A stretch of DNA of 64,000 nucleotides from Henricia sp. BOLD:AAB3569 (Eukaryota > Echinodermata > Asteroidea > Spinulosida > Echinasteridae). Location of the stretch: NCBI GenBank assembly GCA_037783545.1, contig JBBELK010000024.1, positions 2,976,001-3,040,000 of the forward strand, given 5' to 3'. Both the position numbers and the translations under genes were made by a program. Position 1 is the first letter of the stretch. Every line of letters starts with the position of its first letter. Of the stretch, positions 12,301 to 22,227 are shown in pieces. The notes under the pieces were generated by a model. The model searched no databases and had not been told where the DNA came from. It was given only the letters and a program-made list of their open reading frames with translations.

Positions 12301-15300
12301 AAAGCATCTGCATCGTCCAAGGTGTCTTTGATGCAACAACAACGTGTAACACCTACTTCATCCGAGCATCATCGCAGAGAGTATCACTTGTATGACAGAG
12401 AAGACTCTTATAGGACACACAGACAGCGATCTGCGTCTCCAAGAAAGGATGTACGTCATGCTCGAAGTATTACACCATCTTCGGATGTGGAATACAAACA
12501 TCGAGATTCCCGTTTGTTGTCAACAGATTCAATGGAGTCACAAAGAGAAAAGTCTATGTCCCCTCTTCCTGGGCGGCCAATAACACCCGTCGCAACTGAT
12601 TCATTGCGTACTCCTAGGGAGATCATGATTATCGACAAAATGTCCACGTATGATTCAAGAGAAACAATGTTGTCACCTGTACCAGGCACAAGGCGCAGTG
12701 TTACACCTGTCCACGAGCACCATCTGAGAGAAGCAAAGGTCAAATCTCCTGTGGCATCAGTTTCAAGGCGCAGTGTGACACCAACCTCTGATGTCCGCCA
12801 GAAATCATCCATGAGAAAATCAAGGGCATCTCCTCGTCCCGTCTCCCCACCAGAAGCCTCATACCAAGCCTCTAGGAAGGCATACACCAGCTTCAGCTCT
12901 TCCTCGCTTGGTGCAGGTAAATCTTCTGAAACGCGACTTACACCACGGCCCGTCTCGCCTCTTCCAGAACGCCCCGTGACGCCGGTTGCTACTGCCTCTC
13001 TGCGCACAGCACGAGAGATTCGCATCATTGAGAGAATGTCCACACGGGATAGAACCGTCCCTCCAGCTCCACCCTTCAAACAAAGGGATTATGGTGTGTC
13101 TTCCAGACAAAGTGGTGTGCCGACTTACTCTAGGCCTGAACGCAAAGAATATCAGTCTTCTTATTCCTCATCGTCTAAATCCTATGACACACATGAGCCA
13201 CGATATTCTCACCGCCAGAGATCGATTTCTCCTGACAGACGCTCAGTGTCACCAACAATCCGAGCTTCTTCACCAGTGTACACAGGAAGATCAAAGCTTG
13301 ACACTGGACGTACAATCACCCCAACTGAAGATCGGGACCGGTATTCCTCAACTAGTAGAAGATCCTACCAGGATAGCTATGAGCTGAGTCGCACTCTCAG
13401 ACGAAGATCACCATCCCCAAAGGTTATAACATCTGATTATGATCAAGACTACAGCAAAAGATATGACAGCAAGAAATCCCACACTGGCAAGTCTTTCAGA
13501 TCAGAGCCATCTATTTCAAGACTTTCGCCAACGGCGGCTGATGATCTGTACGACAGACGCTTTGAAGCAGATTTGAAAGCCTCAAAACAAACAAGTTCTC
13601 AACTTGGTGCCTTTGCTCCTGTCGGGGTTAGCAAGCCAGGATCAGTGCCACGATCTGAACTTCCCTTCAAACTGGAATCAGATTTGATGGAGGAATCTGG
13701 TTCAGATCATTCCAGTCCAGCTCGGTTTGTTCCGCTCGCTGATGAGGCAGCCGAAGGAGCCATCGTCCTGGATGAAGAAGAAAATTTACAAGACAAGACT
13801 GAAGATGACAAAACTAAAGATGAGGCACCAATTGAACCTGTGAAACTCACGAAAGAAGAGGCGCAACAGGAAGAAAAAGAAAAAGACATAACAGATGATG
13901 ATGAGAGAGACGAGGACTCAGAAAGACTTGTTGCTAAACGAAAGGAAGCAATGATCGAAACGGGTCAAAAGATTGATGACACAGAAGGCGAAGGACCTCC
14001 TGAATTTGTGCGACGTATGAAAGATCTAACAGTGAATGACGGAGCTCGAGTGGTTCTTGAAGTCCAGATAACTGGTGTGTATAAGTGGCAACATCCATAA
14101 TAGGGAGATTTAGATGCCTGTAAAATGCAGGTGTGAACATGAAATTCTTTCAGCATCAGTCATATCATGAAGAGGTCTTAGAAATCAGGCTTGAATCTTG
14201 GTAACAGCATCAAAGTTATTGGTTTTCATCTGTTCTAAGATCTTTTCAGAATAACAATCAAGTGTTTAAAGCATTTCACATTCACGTTCGCATTTTACGA
14301 GCATCTAAACCTCCAAAATGTTGCAGAATATTTCATACTCAATATTTTGATACTACCGATAGTGGTAGTATTGTTACCGATCCGGTAGTTTTTATATTGG
14401 TTTAGATACCAAGCTGTTATCACCCCACAGTGAAAGCAGCCAATGAGTGATACACACTGAATCAGGCCGGACTTGATATGAAGTTTGCCACTGCTATAGA
14501 CCATATCGAATAGCTCCCAGCTTGTGGGGCAACTTTTGAAATTGATCAACAATGTAAGCACAACATGTTCAATCATGCATGTCTTCAAAGAACAAAGAAA
14601 CTGCCCTTACAAGATGGCACTATGAGCAACTAACAATGGAAATTGGGCACAAACCATTGTTATTAACAATGGTGTGTGCCCAATTTCCATTGTTAGTTGC
14701 TCATAGTGTGGTGGGAGAAGATTTTATAATCACTATTTCTGTGTTTTTATGATAGATATTTACATTTTGCAAACCAGTTTGGTTGACTAATTTTTAATTT
14801 GGTGTGTTATTTTTGGTAAAATGGCAATGAAATTCTTAGCAAGGTATTCAGTGTCATCTGTTTTCACCTTGTTTGATTCAGGCGCTCGTCCCATGGATGT
14901 TGGGTGGCTGCGTAATGGCCAAGACATACCAGACAGTGATGAGTTCCGTTATGTCAGCCAGGGTAACGTTCACCAGCTGGTGATCGCTGAAGTCTTCCCT
15001 GAAGATTCCGGCCGATACACCTGTGAGGCGTTGAATGACCATGGCGAAGCTGACTGCCAGTGCACATTGAATGTCATAGGTGAGGGAAAATTTTCTCTAA
15101 ACACTTGTTTTTGTAAATGTTTCAAACAGTTATATTTGAAATAATTCATATAATTTGTAATTTGAGATACAGTTGTATTTTATTAATTTTATTGGTTCCA
15201 TGGGCAGTACAACATGTTGATTACAGTCTGTAGGTTCACCTGGCAAGTACCATATTGATAGAACATTAATTTTTATTATTTACCACAATGCTGTAATACT

Positions 15301-18300
15301 CGGACTCGTGCTCGAGTACTTTTTTGTGTACTCATACTTCTACTTGTACTTATGAAACTGTACTACACTACAACACTGCTTTACCATTTATTTAATCGGA
15401 AATAATATAGAGGACATTTAAATTACTGACAATAAAAGTATAATCCTTTAAAAATTTAAAAAACTCCAAAAGAAGAAGAAAGTTTCTAAATCTCCTCAAA
15501 GGAAAGTACAATTTGTATAAAAGAAATCCATATTTGTTTTTCTGATTGTTTTCCTGAATATAATTGAGGTTCTTTCTACTTTATTATTGAGAGTTTTAAC
15601 ATTGTTTCCTTGTTTTACATCTTTTTGTTTCTGCAGAGGAGCCAAGTGTGAGTATCAGTATCAACATGAGCCAAGATGTGACAGCTACGACCTCCGAACA
15701 TCCACCAATCATGGATGATGAGAACATCCCTCCAGAGTTCTTTGAAGAACCTCAGTCACAGACTGTGGAGGAAGGAGGAATGGCACACTTTGTGTGCGAT
15801 GTAGACGGGGAACCAATCCCAACAGGTACTTTATAGTATTAGTTTTATTCATCAGTAAGTTGGTCGGCGACACCACAGACTGACATGCAGTGACACTGCA
15901 GTGCTTGTCTCAGGTACAAAATGACGTCCGCATGTAAATTGTGTTTTCATGAACTGACACCCAACATTTTTGTTTTCAAGAACTGACGCCTATCATAAAT
16001 TAACAAATTAGGGAGTGTTCCGGTTAACGTTTTTACTATATTCAACAAGTATAGGGATGATATCATTCGTGTCAAGCATTTTCAAACCTATTTACTTGGG
16101 TGTCAGTTCATGGAAACCGAAATTCATGCGTTTTGAGTCCAGTGTACGAAGTGCGCGCGCACGCACACTCGGATGTCAGTTTGTGTCCCCCACTGTGAGG
16201 TTTTCACGAACTACAACAGAAGTGCACTTGGGTGTCACTTTGTGGTGTGAGCAGCGAGTTATTGACAACATCTTGTATACTGATTATCAATTAACGCATC
16301 ACTGTTGTTTTCCCTAAATTTCTAGTGACATGGTCAAAAGATGACATGCCAATCCGGGACGGAGGCCGCTTCCGGGTGTACTCGGACAAATTCTCCCACA
16401 CATTTGAAATTCCTGTTGCCTTGGCAACGGATGAGGGAGAATATGTGTGTACAGCGACTAATAAGGAAGGTCAGACAGAGTGCGGCTTCAGTCTGAGAGT
16501 TATCTGTGATCAGACGGCACCGGTTGCTGACAAGCAAAAAATTGAGTAAGTTCCTATCTGGAATCATTGATTGATTCATTGATGACCATCGTTTTATTCA
16601 AGTCCATCATAAGTCAGTGGTCATCAGTGGTCATCCTTGTCCTCATGAATTCTCTATGTGTATAACATTGAGATTGTAGGATCATTTTTACTCTTATTGT
16701 GTAAATAATCATAAGTTGGCTTAAGTCTTCACTGGGCCATCGACATTTCAAGTGGCCTGATTCAAATTTATGGTTGATTTGCATTTTATTTTATAGCCAG
16801 TCCACCTATAACCACATGCAGTGAATAAAGGAGGAAGATTTTCTCTGTAATTTAAAAAAAAAAGGAGGCACTGTACGATAATACCCTACCTAATGCATAT
16901 CTGTTAAGCAGGTTAAGACAACATAATGTGAGTTACGGCATGGGTCTGTTTATTTCAACTGGCCAGCCGGACCATTTGGGGAGGCTTTCTAACTGGCCCA
17001 AGACGATTTCAACCGTCATTTGGCCAACGGACCAGTGTTAATTCGAACACTCTTTGTTTCCCGTACACCTTTCAGTGAGACTGTTCATCAGTCCATCCCA
17101 CCAGACACATCATCACCTGTATCCATAGCAACCACGGCACCTGTTGCACAACTAGAAACGTCTCCTCAACACGACAGGTTAGAGTTCTGTCTAGTCGTTT
17201 TAACAAATGCCATATAACAAGCGTTCTGCCTCAGTGAATACTACTCACGGCTCCCAACTATTCATTTACATGTATAATGTTTGTTCATTAAAACACTACA
17301 ATGAAAACTTGTTATTGATACTCCATGGTGTTCATTAAAATGTGTTGTTTCCATTGCAAATTCATAAATCTGAGGAAAATGAAAATATATTTTTTCAAAA
17401 CCTTGATACATTGTTTAAGCATTAGAATGCATTTGTATTTACAGTCAAATTTGTCTATACTGGCCACTGGATAAAGTTAAGACACCTGTCACTTGAAAGA
17501 TTCTGAGTTGATTTTCGTTTTTGTTTTTCGCACGTCAAACCTCTTTGTTTGTTTCTATTACTCAGTGAGATAATTGCCAGAACTGAGGAAACAACCGAGC
17601 CAATCAGTGAACCAGTTCGATTCTTGGGTGACTCATCAGAGGCACCTGTGTTTATTGAAGAACTTAAAGACCAGGTATAGTGACAGTACAGTGACATTTT
17701 GTGTTGAGGTACAGCCATTGTGTAATAAGATTTCATCAAAAAAAATAAGAAAAAAGTTGTAACACTTTTCCAAAGGGGAAAAATCAGAATCAAATATTTG
17801 GTGAGAAATACTAAAAATCTCCTGTGGTGATTGTGCCCTGCACCAAATTTTGTGTTTACCACATTGATTGAAACTTTGATTTGTGATTACAACTTCCTCT
17901 AGAACACTAAGGCATACTTGGAGACAATTTGGCAATCATCATGGTTTTCAAGGAATCCACAGACGAATTTATAAAAAGTAGCTCTTTGACAAATTTCAGT
18001 CAAGATGTAAAATTTTAATTGTTTTATTTTGTCAGATTGATAAATTCTGGAATGTTGACACTGTCAGTTGTTTCATAATTGATGTTTTTAATGTCATGAC
18101 TAAATTAATTAGAACAATGTATATTTATTTGGCATCAATCTGGCTTAATTTGACCTTAGGTCGTCAATGAAGAAAGTGGGACAACCCTCCTGTGCCGAGT
18201 CACAGGCCAGCCAGTTCCAGACATCACCTGGTACTTTGAAGACAAACCAATCAGGTCCTCCAAGTTCTTCCAGATGAGTGAGGAAGACGACGAGTGCATG

Positions 18301-20437
18301 CTCATTATAACGGAAGCATACACGGAGGATGCTGGGAAATACAGTTGCCATGCCAACAATGAGGCGGGAGATGCGGTTACATCCGCTGTGTTGACTGTTC
18401 ATGGTGAGACTTTGCAATTTTACAATTATCAAACGTTTAACAATTAGCCAAATCCTAATTTGGATTTCTTGCTATTCAACTAAATTTTGGTTTACTGTTC
18501 TTTGTTACCTGCTTTCATGACTAGGGGCCAATTTCACGAAGCTGTTTAGCAATAAATATGCTTAGCACAAAATGTATTTGTTTTGCAAAATGGGATACCA
18601 GCCAAAATAATATTAGGATTGACTGGTATTCTGCTATACTGTTGGTAAAAACACAAGTTGACAGGTAACCCATTTTTTCAAAGCAAATAGATTTTGTGTT
18701 AAGCAAGACTTTGTGCTAAACACTTGATAAAATTGGCCCCAGATGTTTAAGGTATCAACAGAATTGAATCATTACCAGCCAATCAGAATCTAAATAATTT
18801 GCCACCTGCCAGTTGTTAAGAGTCCCGTTTAATGTCATTTTCTTCTATATCCAGAACAAGCTCCACCAGCAGAAATGATGCCCGCCCCCGTGGCCAAACC
18901 AGTCAGTCAAACAGCGCCCTCTTTTGACAAGAAAATCCAAGACCTTGAAGTGCAGGCAAACAGTGAAGCCAAGTTTGTGTGCACTGTCAAGGCAACTCCA
19001 GCTCCTGGAATCAAATGGTAATTTCAGTCGGAAAGCTGTAGTTGAGACTAGTTTGTATAACTTGTTTTCTACTGTGAGCATCTGCAGGGTTCAAGTGGTA
19101 CTTTTTCCTCCCCTTAATTGGAGAAGTGTAATGCTTTGTGTACATCAGTGGTTGTTGCTGTCAATTAAAGGCCCTATGTATCATTCGCAAGTTTTTAAAA
19201 AAACTTTTTTTTTGGCAATTTCGTTTGAGTCTCTTTACTTTATTGACCAGTGCATAATATAGCAACTGTACTTTAGAATTATAAAAAAATGCCACAACTA
19301 CAAATCAACAAATTTCTCATCCTTGTTTTAGGGATAGGAACTTGACCAGATCACATTTTTGTCCCATCCAGATTTTGATACCTTATCATGTGTCGTATTT
19401 AAAATTTCGTATTGCCCCCAATTCAGTAAACTAATTTACCCTGTTGCATAAAGCAGTTTGCTTCAAGATCCAAATTGGAGATTGCAAATGTCCTGTTTTC
19501 TTCCCAACTGATAGTATTTTGGGGAGGTATTTTATACGATTGTGAGGTTAATAAAAACAAATATTTTGAAAAATCTGGTCAAAGTTTACCATTGGTTGGA
19601 TTAATGAAGATTAATAAACTGTTCCTCATAACAGGTCTAAGAACGGTAAACCGTTGAAAGATGGAATCCGTCACAAGATATCGCAAGGTGGAGACGGAGC
19701 ATGCATACTAGTCATCCCAAGAACTCAGATTGAGGATTGTGGTGACTATGAATGCACAGCCAGTAATACCAATGGCAGTGTTTCGTGTTCGGCCAAACTA
19801 AACGTGAAAAGTGAGTCAATGGACAGTGATGGCTTTTCTTTCTGACTTGATCTTACATTTGTGTTTATATGTTAAGTCCAGGTCATCCTTATAACATTTT
19901 GAGTACCCCCAATTTTCCCATGGGTGTTGAGATTTTGATACAGTATCATTTATCATATTTTTCTCATTACCATTCTTAAATTTCTCGCTCTCAATCCATA
20001 TATTTTCAAGGATATCGTCCAAAAACCACCAATGTTTTGTTAACTAATTTATACGTTCCATAAAGCAGTGCAGCATTTACACCAACTTTTTGGCTTCCAC
20101 ATCTAAATTGGAGATTGGAAATTACCTGTTTTCTTCCCATGAATAGTATTTTGGGGAGGTATTTTATATTATTTGTTGCTTATAACAAAATCCATTTTAC
20201 CCTCTTGGTAAAAACTATAAGTTTTTAGAGACTGAATAATTTGCCTATGTTATCTGGCAATATTTTTCTGTTTTTTACTTTTGTGTAGCTACGAAGAAGC
20301 TACCCTTCCTGAACAAGTTTCAACAGGGCAGTGGTCCACCAGGGGCGGGTGACAAAGCGGCGGGCAAGAAAGGCCCACCCGGCCCTATCCGTGGCGGTAG
20401 CAGTGTGCTGGCAAGAGCACAGTTATTCGGCAAATAA
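179..20437 (+). CDS. Titin/obscurin-superfamily multi-Ig muscle protein, 3' part (19 exons, 5' end outside window)
   Basis: Exons joined by GT-AG sites and unbroken phase: 179-315, 1518-1724, 2122-2257, 2650-2825, ~5140-5367, 6696-6735, 7602-7948, 8547-8682, 9059-9237, 10130-14074, 14882-15079, 15637-15825, 16326-16545, 17076-17177, 17566-17674, 18160-18403, 18855-19017, 19635-19810, 20289-20437 (TAA). This gives about 2359 residues in the window. The order is four I-set Ig domains, an acidic insert, one Ser/Arg/Pro-rich linker of about 1300 residues, four Ig domains and a short basic Gly/Pro tail. The Ig folds show the usual core Trp and the D-x-G-x-Y-x-C motif. No Fn3 or kinase domain is visible here. 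Such proteins are sarcomere or cytoskeletal scaffolds; the linker resembles vertebrate titin's M-band linker. Exact orthology (titin, obscurin/UNC-89, Stretchin) is not settled because the N-terminal part lies outside. The structure is firm; the family name is moderate. Confidence 0.85.
431..576. repeat. Inverted-repeat element in the first intron
   Basis: CAAATCTCATTTT and GGGGGCAC blocks at the left are mirrored by GTGCCCCCCAAAATGAGATTTG at the right. A C-rich run (647-675) follows. The open frames across it are compositional. Confidence 0.55.
1518..1724 (+). CDS. Exon T2: second half of Ig domain A
   Basis: The acceptor ccccacag precedes a frame with core Trp (VVWYLNGK) and D-L-G-E-Y-C. 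The donor is GATG|GTAAGT. The phase joins T1 and completes one Ig domain. The B-strand cysteine of this domain is absent in T1, as in many intracellular I-set domains. Confidence 0.9.
2122..2257 (+). CDS. Exon T3: first half of Ig domain B
   Basis: Reads PRFVQRLRDILIVEG, then a B-strand Cys (RLECKVTG) and PDPQIKW. The exon ends inside the core Trp codon (TG|gtaaga), a splice position reused in exons T8 and T17. This shared Trp-codon intron suggests that the domains arose by exon duplication. Confidence 0.9.
2650..2825 (+). CDS. Exon T4: second half of Ig domain B
   Basis: Completes the Trp codon and carries D-A-G-T-Y-T-C-Q-A-S-N, the F-strand signature. The donor GAAC|GTAAGT leaves phase 1. 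Confidence 0.9.
2826..5139 (+). other. Intron of the multi-Ig gene
   Basis: About 2.3 kb without a supported exon. It holds the long inverted-repeat element at 4230-4598 and otherwise AT-rich unique-looking sequence. A small in-phase exon could have been missed here. Confidence 0.6.
4230..4598. mobile_element. hAT-like MITE with long terminal inverted repeats
   Basis: The two arms (about 140 nt each) are imperfect inverted copies. Each holds the block starting AGTACT, the block AAGGAAATGTTGTCT and the block TATACTTGGTTTGAAG. The right end is CAACACTG, the complement of the hAT-type CAGTGTTG terminus. TTTGGCT flanks both sides (4223-4229 and 4599-4605) as a likely target-site duplication. The left terminus has lost the first few bases. 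No coding capacity. Confidence 0.7.
5140..5367 (+). CDS. Exon T5: acidic Ser-rich insert between Ig domains B and C
   Basis: The open frame is rich in Ser, Asp and Glu, with hydrophobic stretches (IPKIVFTF). The donor GAGG|GTATGT is good and the phase joins exon T6. The start is uncertain: in-phase acceptors are possible at 5140, 5152 or 5188, none with a strong pyrimidine tract. Probably a disordered interdomain segment, possibly alternatively spliced. Confidence 0.6.
5476..5758. repeat. Short inverted-repeat-bounded element with degenerate ~22-bp tandem units
   Basis: GGGGCGAC near the left edge and GTCGCCCC at the right edge are complementary. The interior (5565-5660) repeats a unit like TTTTTAGGTCAAAGACCA about five times with drift. 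It lies in the intron after exon T5 and is a decayed non-coding repeat. Confidence 0.45.
5924..6372. mobile_element. hAT-like MITE with GAGTC-rich subterminal repeats and 8-bp TSD
   Basis: The termini CAGTGTTGTAG and CTACAACACTG are exact inverted repeats. Both sides carry the 8-bp duplication CTACTAAC (5916-5923 and 6373-6380), the length made by hAT transposases. The inner ends are packed with GAGTCCGAGTC-type units in both orientations. There is no open frame of note, so it is non-autonomous. Confidence 0.85.
6696..6735 (+). CDS. Exon T6: 40-nt small exon
   Basis: The acceptor cacacacag and donor AAG|GTCAGT frame 40 nt that encode CGAESEPGSELS. It enters in phase 1 and leaves in phase 2. 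That is needed to join exon T5 to exon T7, which are otherwise out of phase. The peptide is acidic and likely part of a flexible interdomain linker. Confidence 0.75.
7602..7948 (+). CDS. Exon T7: complete Ig domain C
   Basis: One exon carries the whole domain: B-strand Cys (RLTCAVQG), core Trp (KVAWTKNG) and D-T-G-T-Y-R-C-T-A-T-N. It is preceded by a short basic stretch. Acceptor cccattgtag; donor GAAC|GTGAGT, phase 1. Confidence 0.9.
8547..8682 (+). CDS. Exon T8: first half of Ig domain D
   Basis: Reads RPSFHKRVRGKHVREG, then PEPQVVW, ending within the Trp codon. The B-strand Cys is replaced (RLEIQVSG). Confidence 0.9.
9059..9237 (+). CDS. Exon T9: second half of Ig domain D
   Basis: Completes Trp and shows D-A-G-R-Y-K-A-A-A-S-S. 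The F-strand Cys is Ala here, so this domain lacks both core cysteines. Donor GAAG|GTATTG, phase 1. Confidence 0.88.
9408..9947. mobile_element. TTAA-flanked MITE (piggyBac-like)
   Basis: The element runs from AGGGCCTG to GGGGCCCT with TTAA directly on both sides (9404-9407 and 9948-9951), the piggyBac target-site signature. The terminal repeats are short. The 135-codon minus-strand frame inside has no recognisable product. Confidence 0.5.
10130..14074 (+). CDS. Exon T10: giant Ser/Arg/Pro-rich linker and start of Ig domain E
   Basis: A 3945-nt exon, open throughout and in phase on both sides. It starts acidic, then becomes strongly basic with many TP and SP pairs, as expected for a disordered segment phosphorylated by proline-directed kinases. 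RRRRRSYSPSYI at 10350-10389 closely resembles the RRRRSLSPTYI segment of the vertebrate titin M-band linker. Four copies of a block reading TPVATDS, then RTPREI, then II, then E or D, start at 11680, 12124, 12580 and 12976, within larger units of about 150 residues. The last ~130 residues turn acidic and then begin Ig domain E (PPEFVRRMKDLTVNDG). The donor ACTG|GTGTGT is weak but phase-correct. A single very large exon is also the style of vertebrate titin's M-band region. Confidence 0.92.
14618..14708. repeat. Near-perfect palindromic hairpin element (91 bp)
   Basis: CACTATGAGCAACTAAC at the left is the exact reverse complement of the right end. The arms are about 40 nt with an AT-rich centre, forming a long hairpin in the intron before exon T11. 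It has the shape of a MITE; no target duplication was identified. Confidence 0.7.
14882..15079 (+). CDS. Exon T11: rest of Ig domain E
   Basis: Contains core Trp (VGWLRNGQ), D-S-G-R-Y-T-C-E-A and a conserved G-strand. Acceptor tttgattcag; donor ATAG|GTGAGG, phase 1. Confidence 0.9.
15286..15378. mobile_element. Short hAT-like MITE, relative of 5924-6372
   Basis: The ends CAATGCTGTA and CTACAACACTG are close to the hAT-type ends of the 5924-6372 element. The inner left side has ACTCGGACTCG and CTCGAG units. The flanks ATTTACCA and CTTTACCA (15278-15285 and 15379-15386) look like an 8-bp duplication with one change. Confidence 0.6.
15637..15825 (+). CDS. Exon T12: linker and first half of Ig domain F
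   Basis: A short linker (EEPSVSISINM) leads to PPEFFEEPQSQTVEEGG with B-strand Cys (HFVCDVDG). Donor ACAG|GTACTT, phase 1. Confidence 0.9.
16326..16545 (+). CDS. Exon T13: second half of Ig domain F
   Basis: Core Trp (VTWSKDDM), E-G-E-Y-V-C-T-A-T-N and a short polar tail. Donor GA|GTAAGT, phase 2. Confidence 0.9.
17076..17177 (+). CDS. Exon T14: Thr/Pro-rich interdomain linker
   Basis: Encodes about 34 residues of disordered Ser, Thr and Pro-rich linker between Ig domains F and G. Acceptor acctttcag; donor CAG|GTTAGA. Phase 2 on both sides, so it could be skipped together with T15 only if phase allowed; alone it is not symmetric with T15. Confidence 0.8.
17566..17674 (+). CDS. Exon T15: linker and start of Ig domain G
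   Basis: A Glu/Thr-rich linker followed by APVFIEELKDQ. Leaves in phase 0 (CAG|GTATAG). Confidence 0.85.
18160..18403 (+). CDS. Exon T16: body of Ig domain G
   Basis: B-strand Cys (LLCRVTGQ), ITWYFEDK and D-A-G-K-Y-S-C-H-A-N-N. Acceptor tgaccttag, donor ATG|GTGAGA, phase 1. Confidence 0.92.
18524..18740. mobile_element. MITE of the GGGGCCAATTTCA family, copy 1
   Basis: GGGGCCAATTTCACGAAG at the left and AAAATTGGCCCC at the right form inverted termini. TTTAGCA and TGCTAAA blocks are mirrored inside. Related copies lie at 22595-22836 and 29406-29621. A target duplication could not be defined. Confidence 0.75.
18855..19017 (+). CDS. Exon T17: linker and first half of Ig domain H
   Basis: A Pro/Ala-rich linker, then APSFDKKIQDLEVQ with B-strand Cys (KFVCTVKA), ending in the Trp codon. 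Confidence 0.9.
19321..19550. mobile_element. Decayed MITE, same family as 29683-30044
   Basis: Shares blocks with the intact copy at 29683-30044: TTGACCAGATCACATTTTTG, the segment around AAATTGGAGATTGCAAATG, and TATTTTGGGGAGGTATTTTA. It lies in the intron just upstream of exon T18. The ends are eroded. Confidence 0.65.
19635..19810 (+). CDS. Exon T18: second half of Ig domain H
   Basis: Completes Trp, carries D-C-G-D-Y-E-C-T-A-S-N and ends in phase 1 (AAAA|GTGAGT). Phase 1 allows splicing to the terminal exon T19 and would equally allow splicing to kinase exon M2 at 29223. Confidence 0.92.
19870..20215. mobile_element. Second decayed MITE of the 29683-30044 family
   Basis: Same orientation as 19321-19550. 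It shares CCCATGGGTGT, AATTTCTCGCTCT, TCCATAAAGCAGTGCAG, CTAAATTGGAGATTG and TATTTTGGGGAGGTATTTTA. With the upstream copy it brackets exon T18. Confidence 0.7.
20289..20437 (+). CDS. Exon T19: terminal exon, basic Gly/Pro tail and stop
   Basis: Encodes KKLPFLNKFQQG, a Gly/Pro/Lys-rich stretch (KKGPPGPIRGG) and the end ARAQLFGK, then TAA at 20435-20437. Acceptor acttttgtgtag; phase 1 entry. The tail is unstructured and I do not recognise it. Confidence 0.88.
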
Positions 20438-20570
20438 GTTGGTGACACCATGAAAAATACAAAGAGGCTGGTTTAAAGTCTACTCAACAGCAAACAAACC
20501 CAAGTAATAAAGAGCTAAAGCTGGTCTTTTGCTCTCAACATTAAACTCTTCTTCAATTTTATCAATAAAT
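20438..20570 (+). terminator. 3' UTR with two AATAAA polyadenylation signals
   Basis: After the TAA, AATAAA occurs at 20506-20511 and 20564-20569, within plain AT-rich non-coding sequence. Either could be the cleavage signal. The true 3' end is not visible without transcript data. Confidence 0.5.
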
Positions 20571-21825
20571 GTAACTCTCATCTTGAACAAATTCAGTCAG
20601 CCTGAAACCTTCTAACAAAACATCCTTTATTCTATCAGTACCAGCCTCTTGTATTTAAGACAATTATCTTGCCAAAAAATACCAGTTTTACTGGTTTTAA
20701 GTGTTAAAATACTGACTCTGCGTTTTCAGTTTTTTTATATTTTTGTCTTGTTAAAAGTCAGTTTCTTTTTTATACTAAATATTTTTGTCAATTAGAACTT
20801 GTGTATTCTTGTATTCACACAGTAACAGTCGTGAATGAGATTTTCGGTGTAATAGTATTTGTATAGACACTAATCAGGTACTGTTGTTTACTAAGCACAA
20901 ATGTTTTTAAGTCAAAAGTGTACAGTAGAAAACTAAGAAAAGAAATTCTATGATTTTTCCAAAACGTGAAACAAGATGTAAATAATTTTTTTATGAAGCC
21001 AAAGTCGAGGAGAAAGAGACAAATTTTATATTTGTAAACCGATTTTGAACGTGTTTAAAATCAGTTCCCTGCGGGTTCCTGGATGTAAAGAAAGTTGTGA
21101 CAGGTTGAGGTCTAAAAACCCTCTGTTACATTTTCCGTCTGTAAAATTTGGTTCTCAGCGGGAACTTTGTAAAATGAATGCCTTTTTCTACACCGCGTTC
21201 CCACACCAACCTTTCCTGGTGTTGCGTGAAACGCTCGGGTGTACCTATATGATGACCAAGGATATCCACTATTGTGTGTGAGATCCTCAATTGCTCTCGT
21301 TCCTTAAGGAACTTGAGAGTCAATTCTTATCTTAATTCTACTTGAGGAGGCGAGGAGCTAAGCCAAATCCTCAAATTGAAGACAGTGTTGAGAGGAAGCG
21401 AGGCTTCTCGGAAACATTCCACTGTCCATCGATTTCACCCAAAGGTGAAACTAACTTTTTATGTCTTTTTACCGACTCTTGACGCCCGATGTTTTTCTCG
21501 GAAGACGTCAAGATTATAAGGAGGAGGAGGTCAAATAATGCAGGAGAGACAACACGCAGATGGTTGGGCTGCGTGTAATAAGAAGTGCCTTGAGGATTGC
21601 ATGAGAGGCATTGTGGTGGTGCACGCTCAACAAATCCTCGGCACTTCTCCAAAATCTCTGTGTTTATCATTTAGTTCGTTCTTTTGGAGGAAAGTCTTCC
21701 AATTCAAAGTTTGCACAATGTCTTCATTTATCTCAATGTTCATGTTTGATTTAGCTAAAGTACCTTGTTATAAAGTGATAACATTTTTGCACCTGTAAAA
21801 GCACCGCAATGAAACTTTCCTCTTT

Positions 21826-22227
21826 GTTCATTTTTTCACCATTATCATTTGATAATGATATTTTTTTTTATTTCTTGATTATTAATTAAAGTCGTTGCCT
21901 GTGTACTGCTGTGGCTTTGAATTCAGTAAACCATGATTTGGCCTCAAAAAGCGGCCGGCTGACTCTGAACGAAATATTGCCTGGTTTCGTGGTGGTAATC
22001 AGGCAATTAATTGAGTTGTTGGTCAATCAACGCTTCGAGATAATTGCCATACTTATCCGATGAGTGAACATCTTTATACGGAAGCTGATTTTGAGGCCAA
22101 ATCACCAACGTATATCCTCGTTGCACCGTGTTTACACCCCCTCTTTTAATCCGTGTTTTAATCAGATTAATAATAATAGTAAATATTAATTATGCTTTAA
22201 TAATCAAGAACTGACCATGGTGAAAAT
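21826..22227. repeat. Nested inverted-repeat element
   Basis: TTTTTTCACCAT and TTCTTGATTATTAATTAAAG near the left are mirrored by CTTTAATAATCAAGAA and ATGGTGAAAA at the right. An inner pair (ATTTGGCCTCAAAAAGC and GCTGATTTTGAGGCCAAAT) is nested within. Likely a MITE of unknown superfamily. Confidence 0.55.

Noticed and set aside
12456-13079. 207-codon antisense open frame
   Set aside because: It is the shadow of exon T10, whose codon pattern keeps the opposite strand free of stops.
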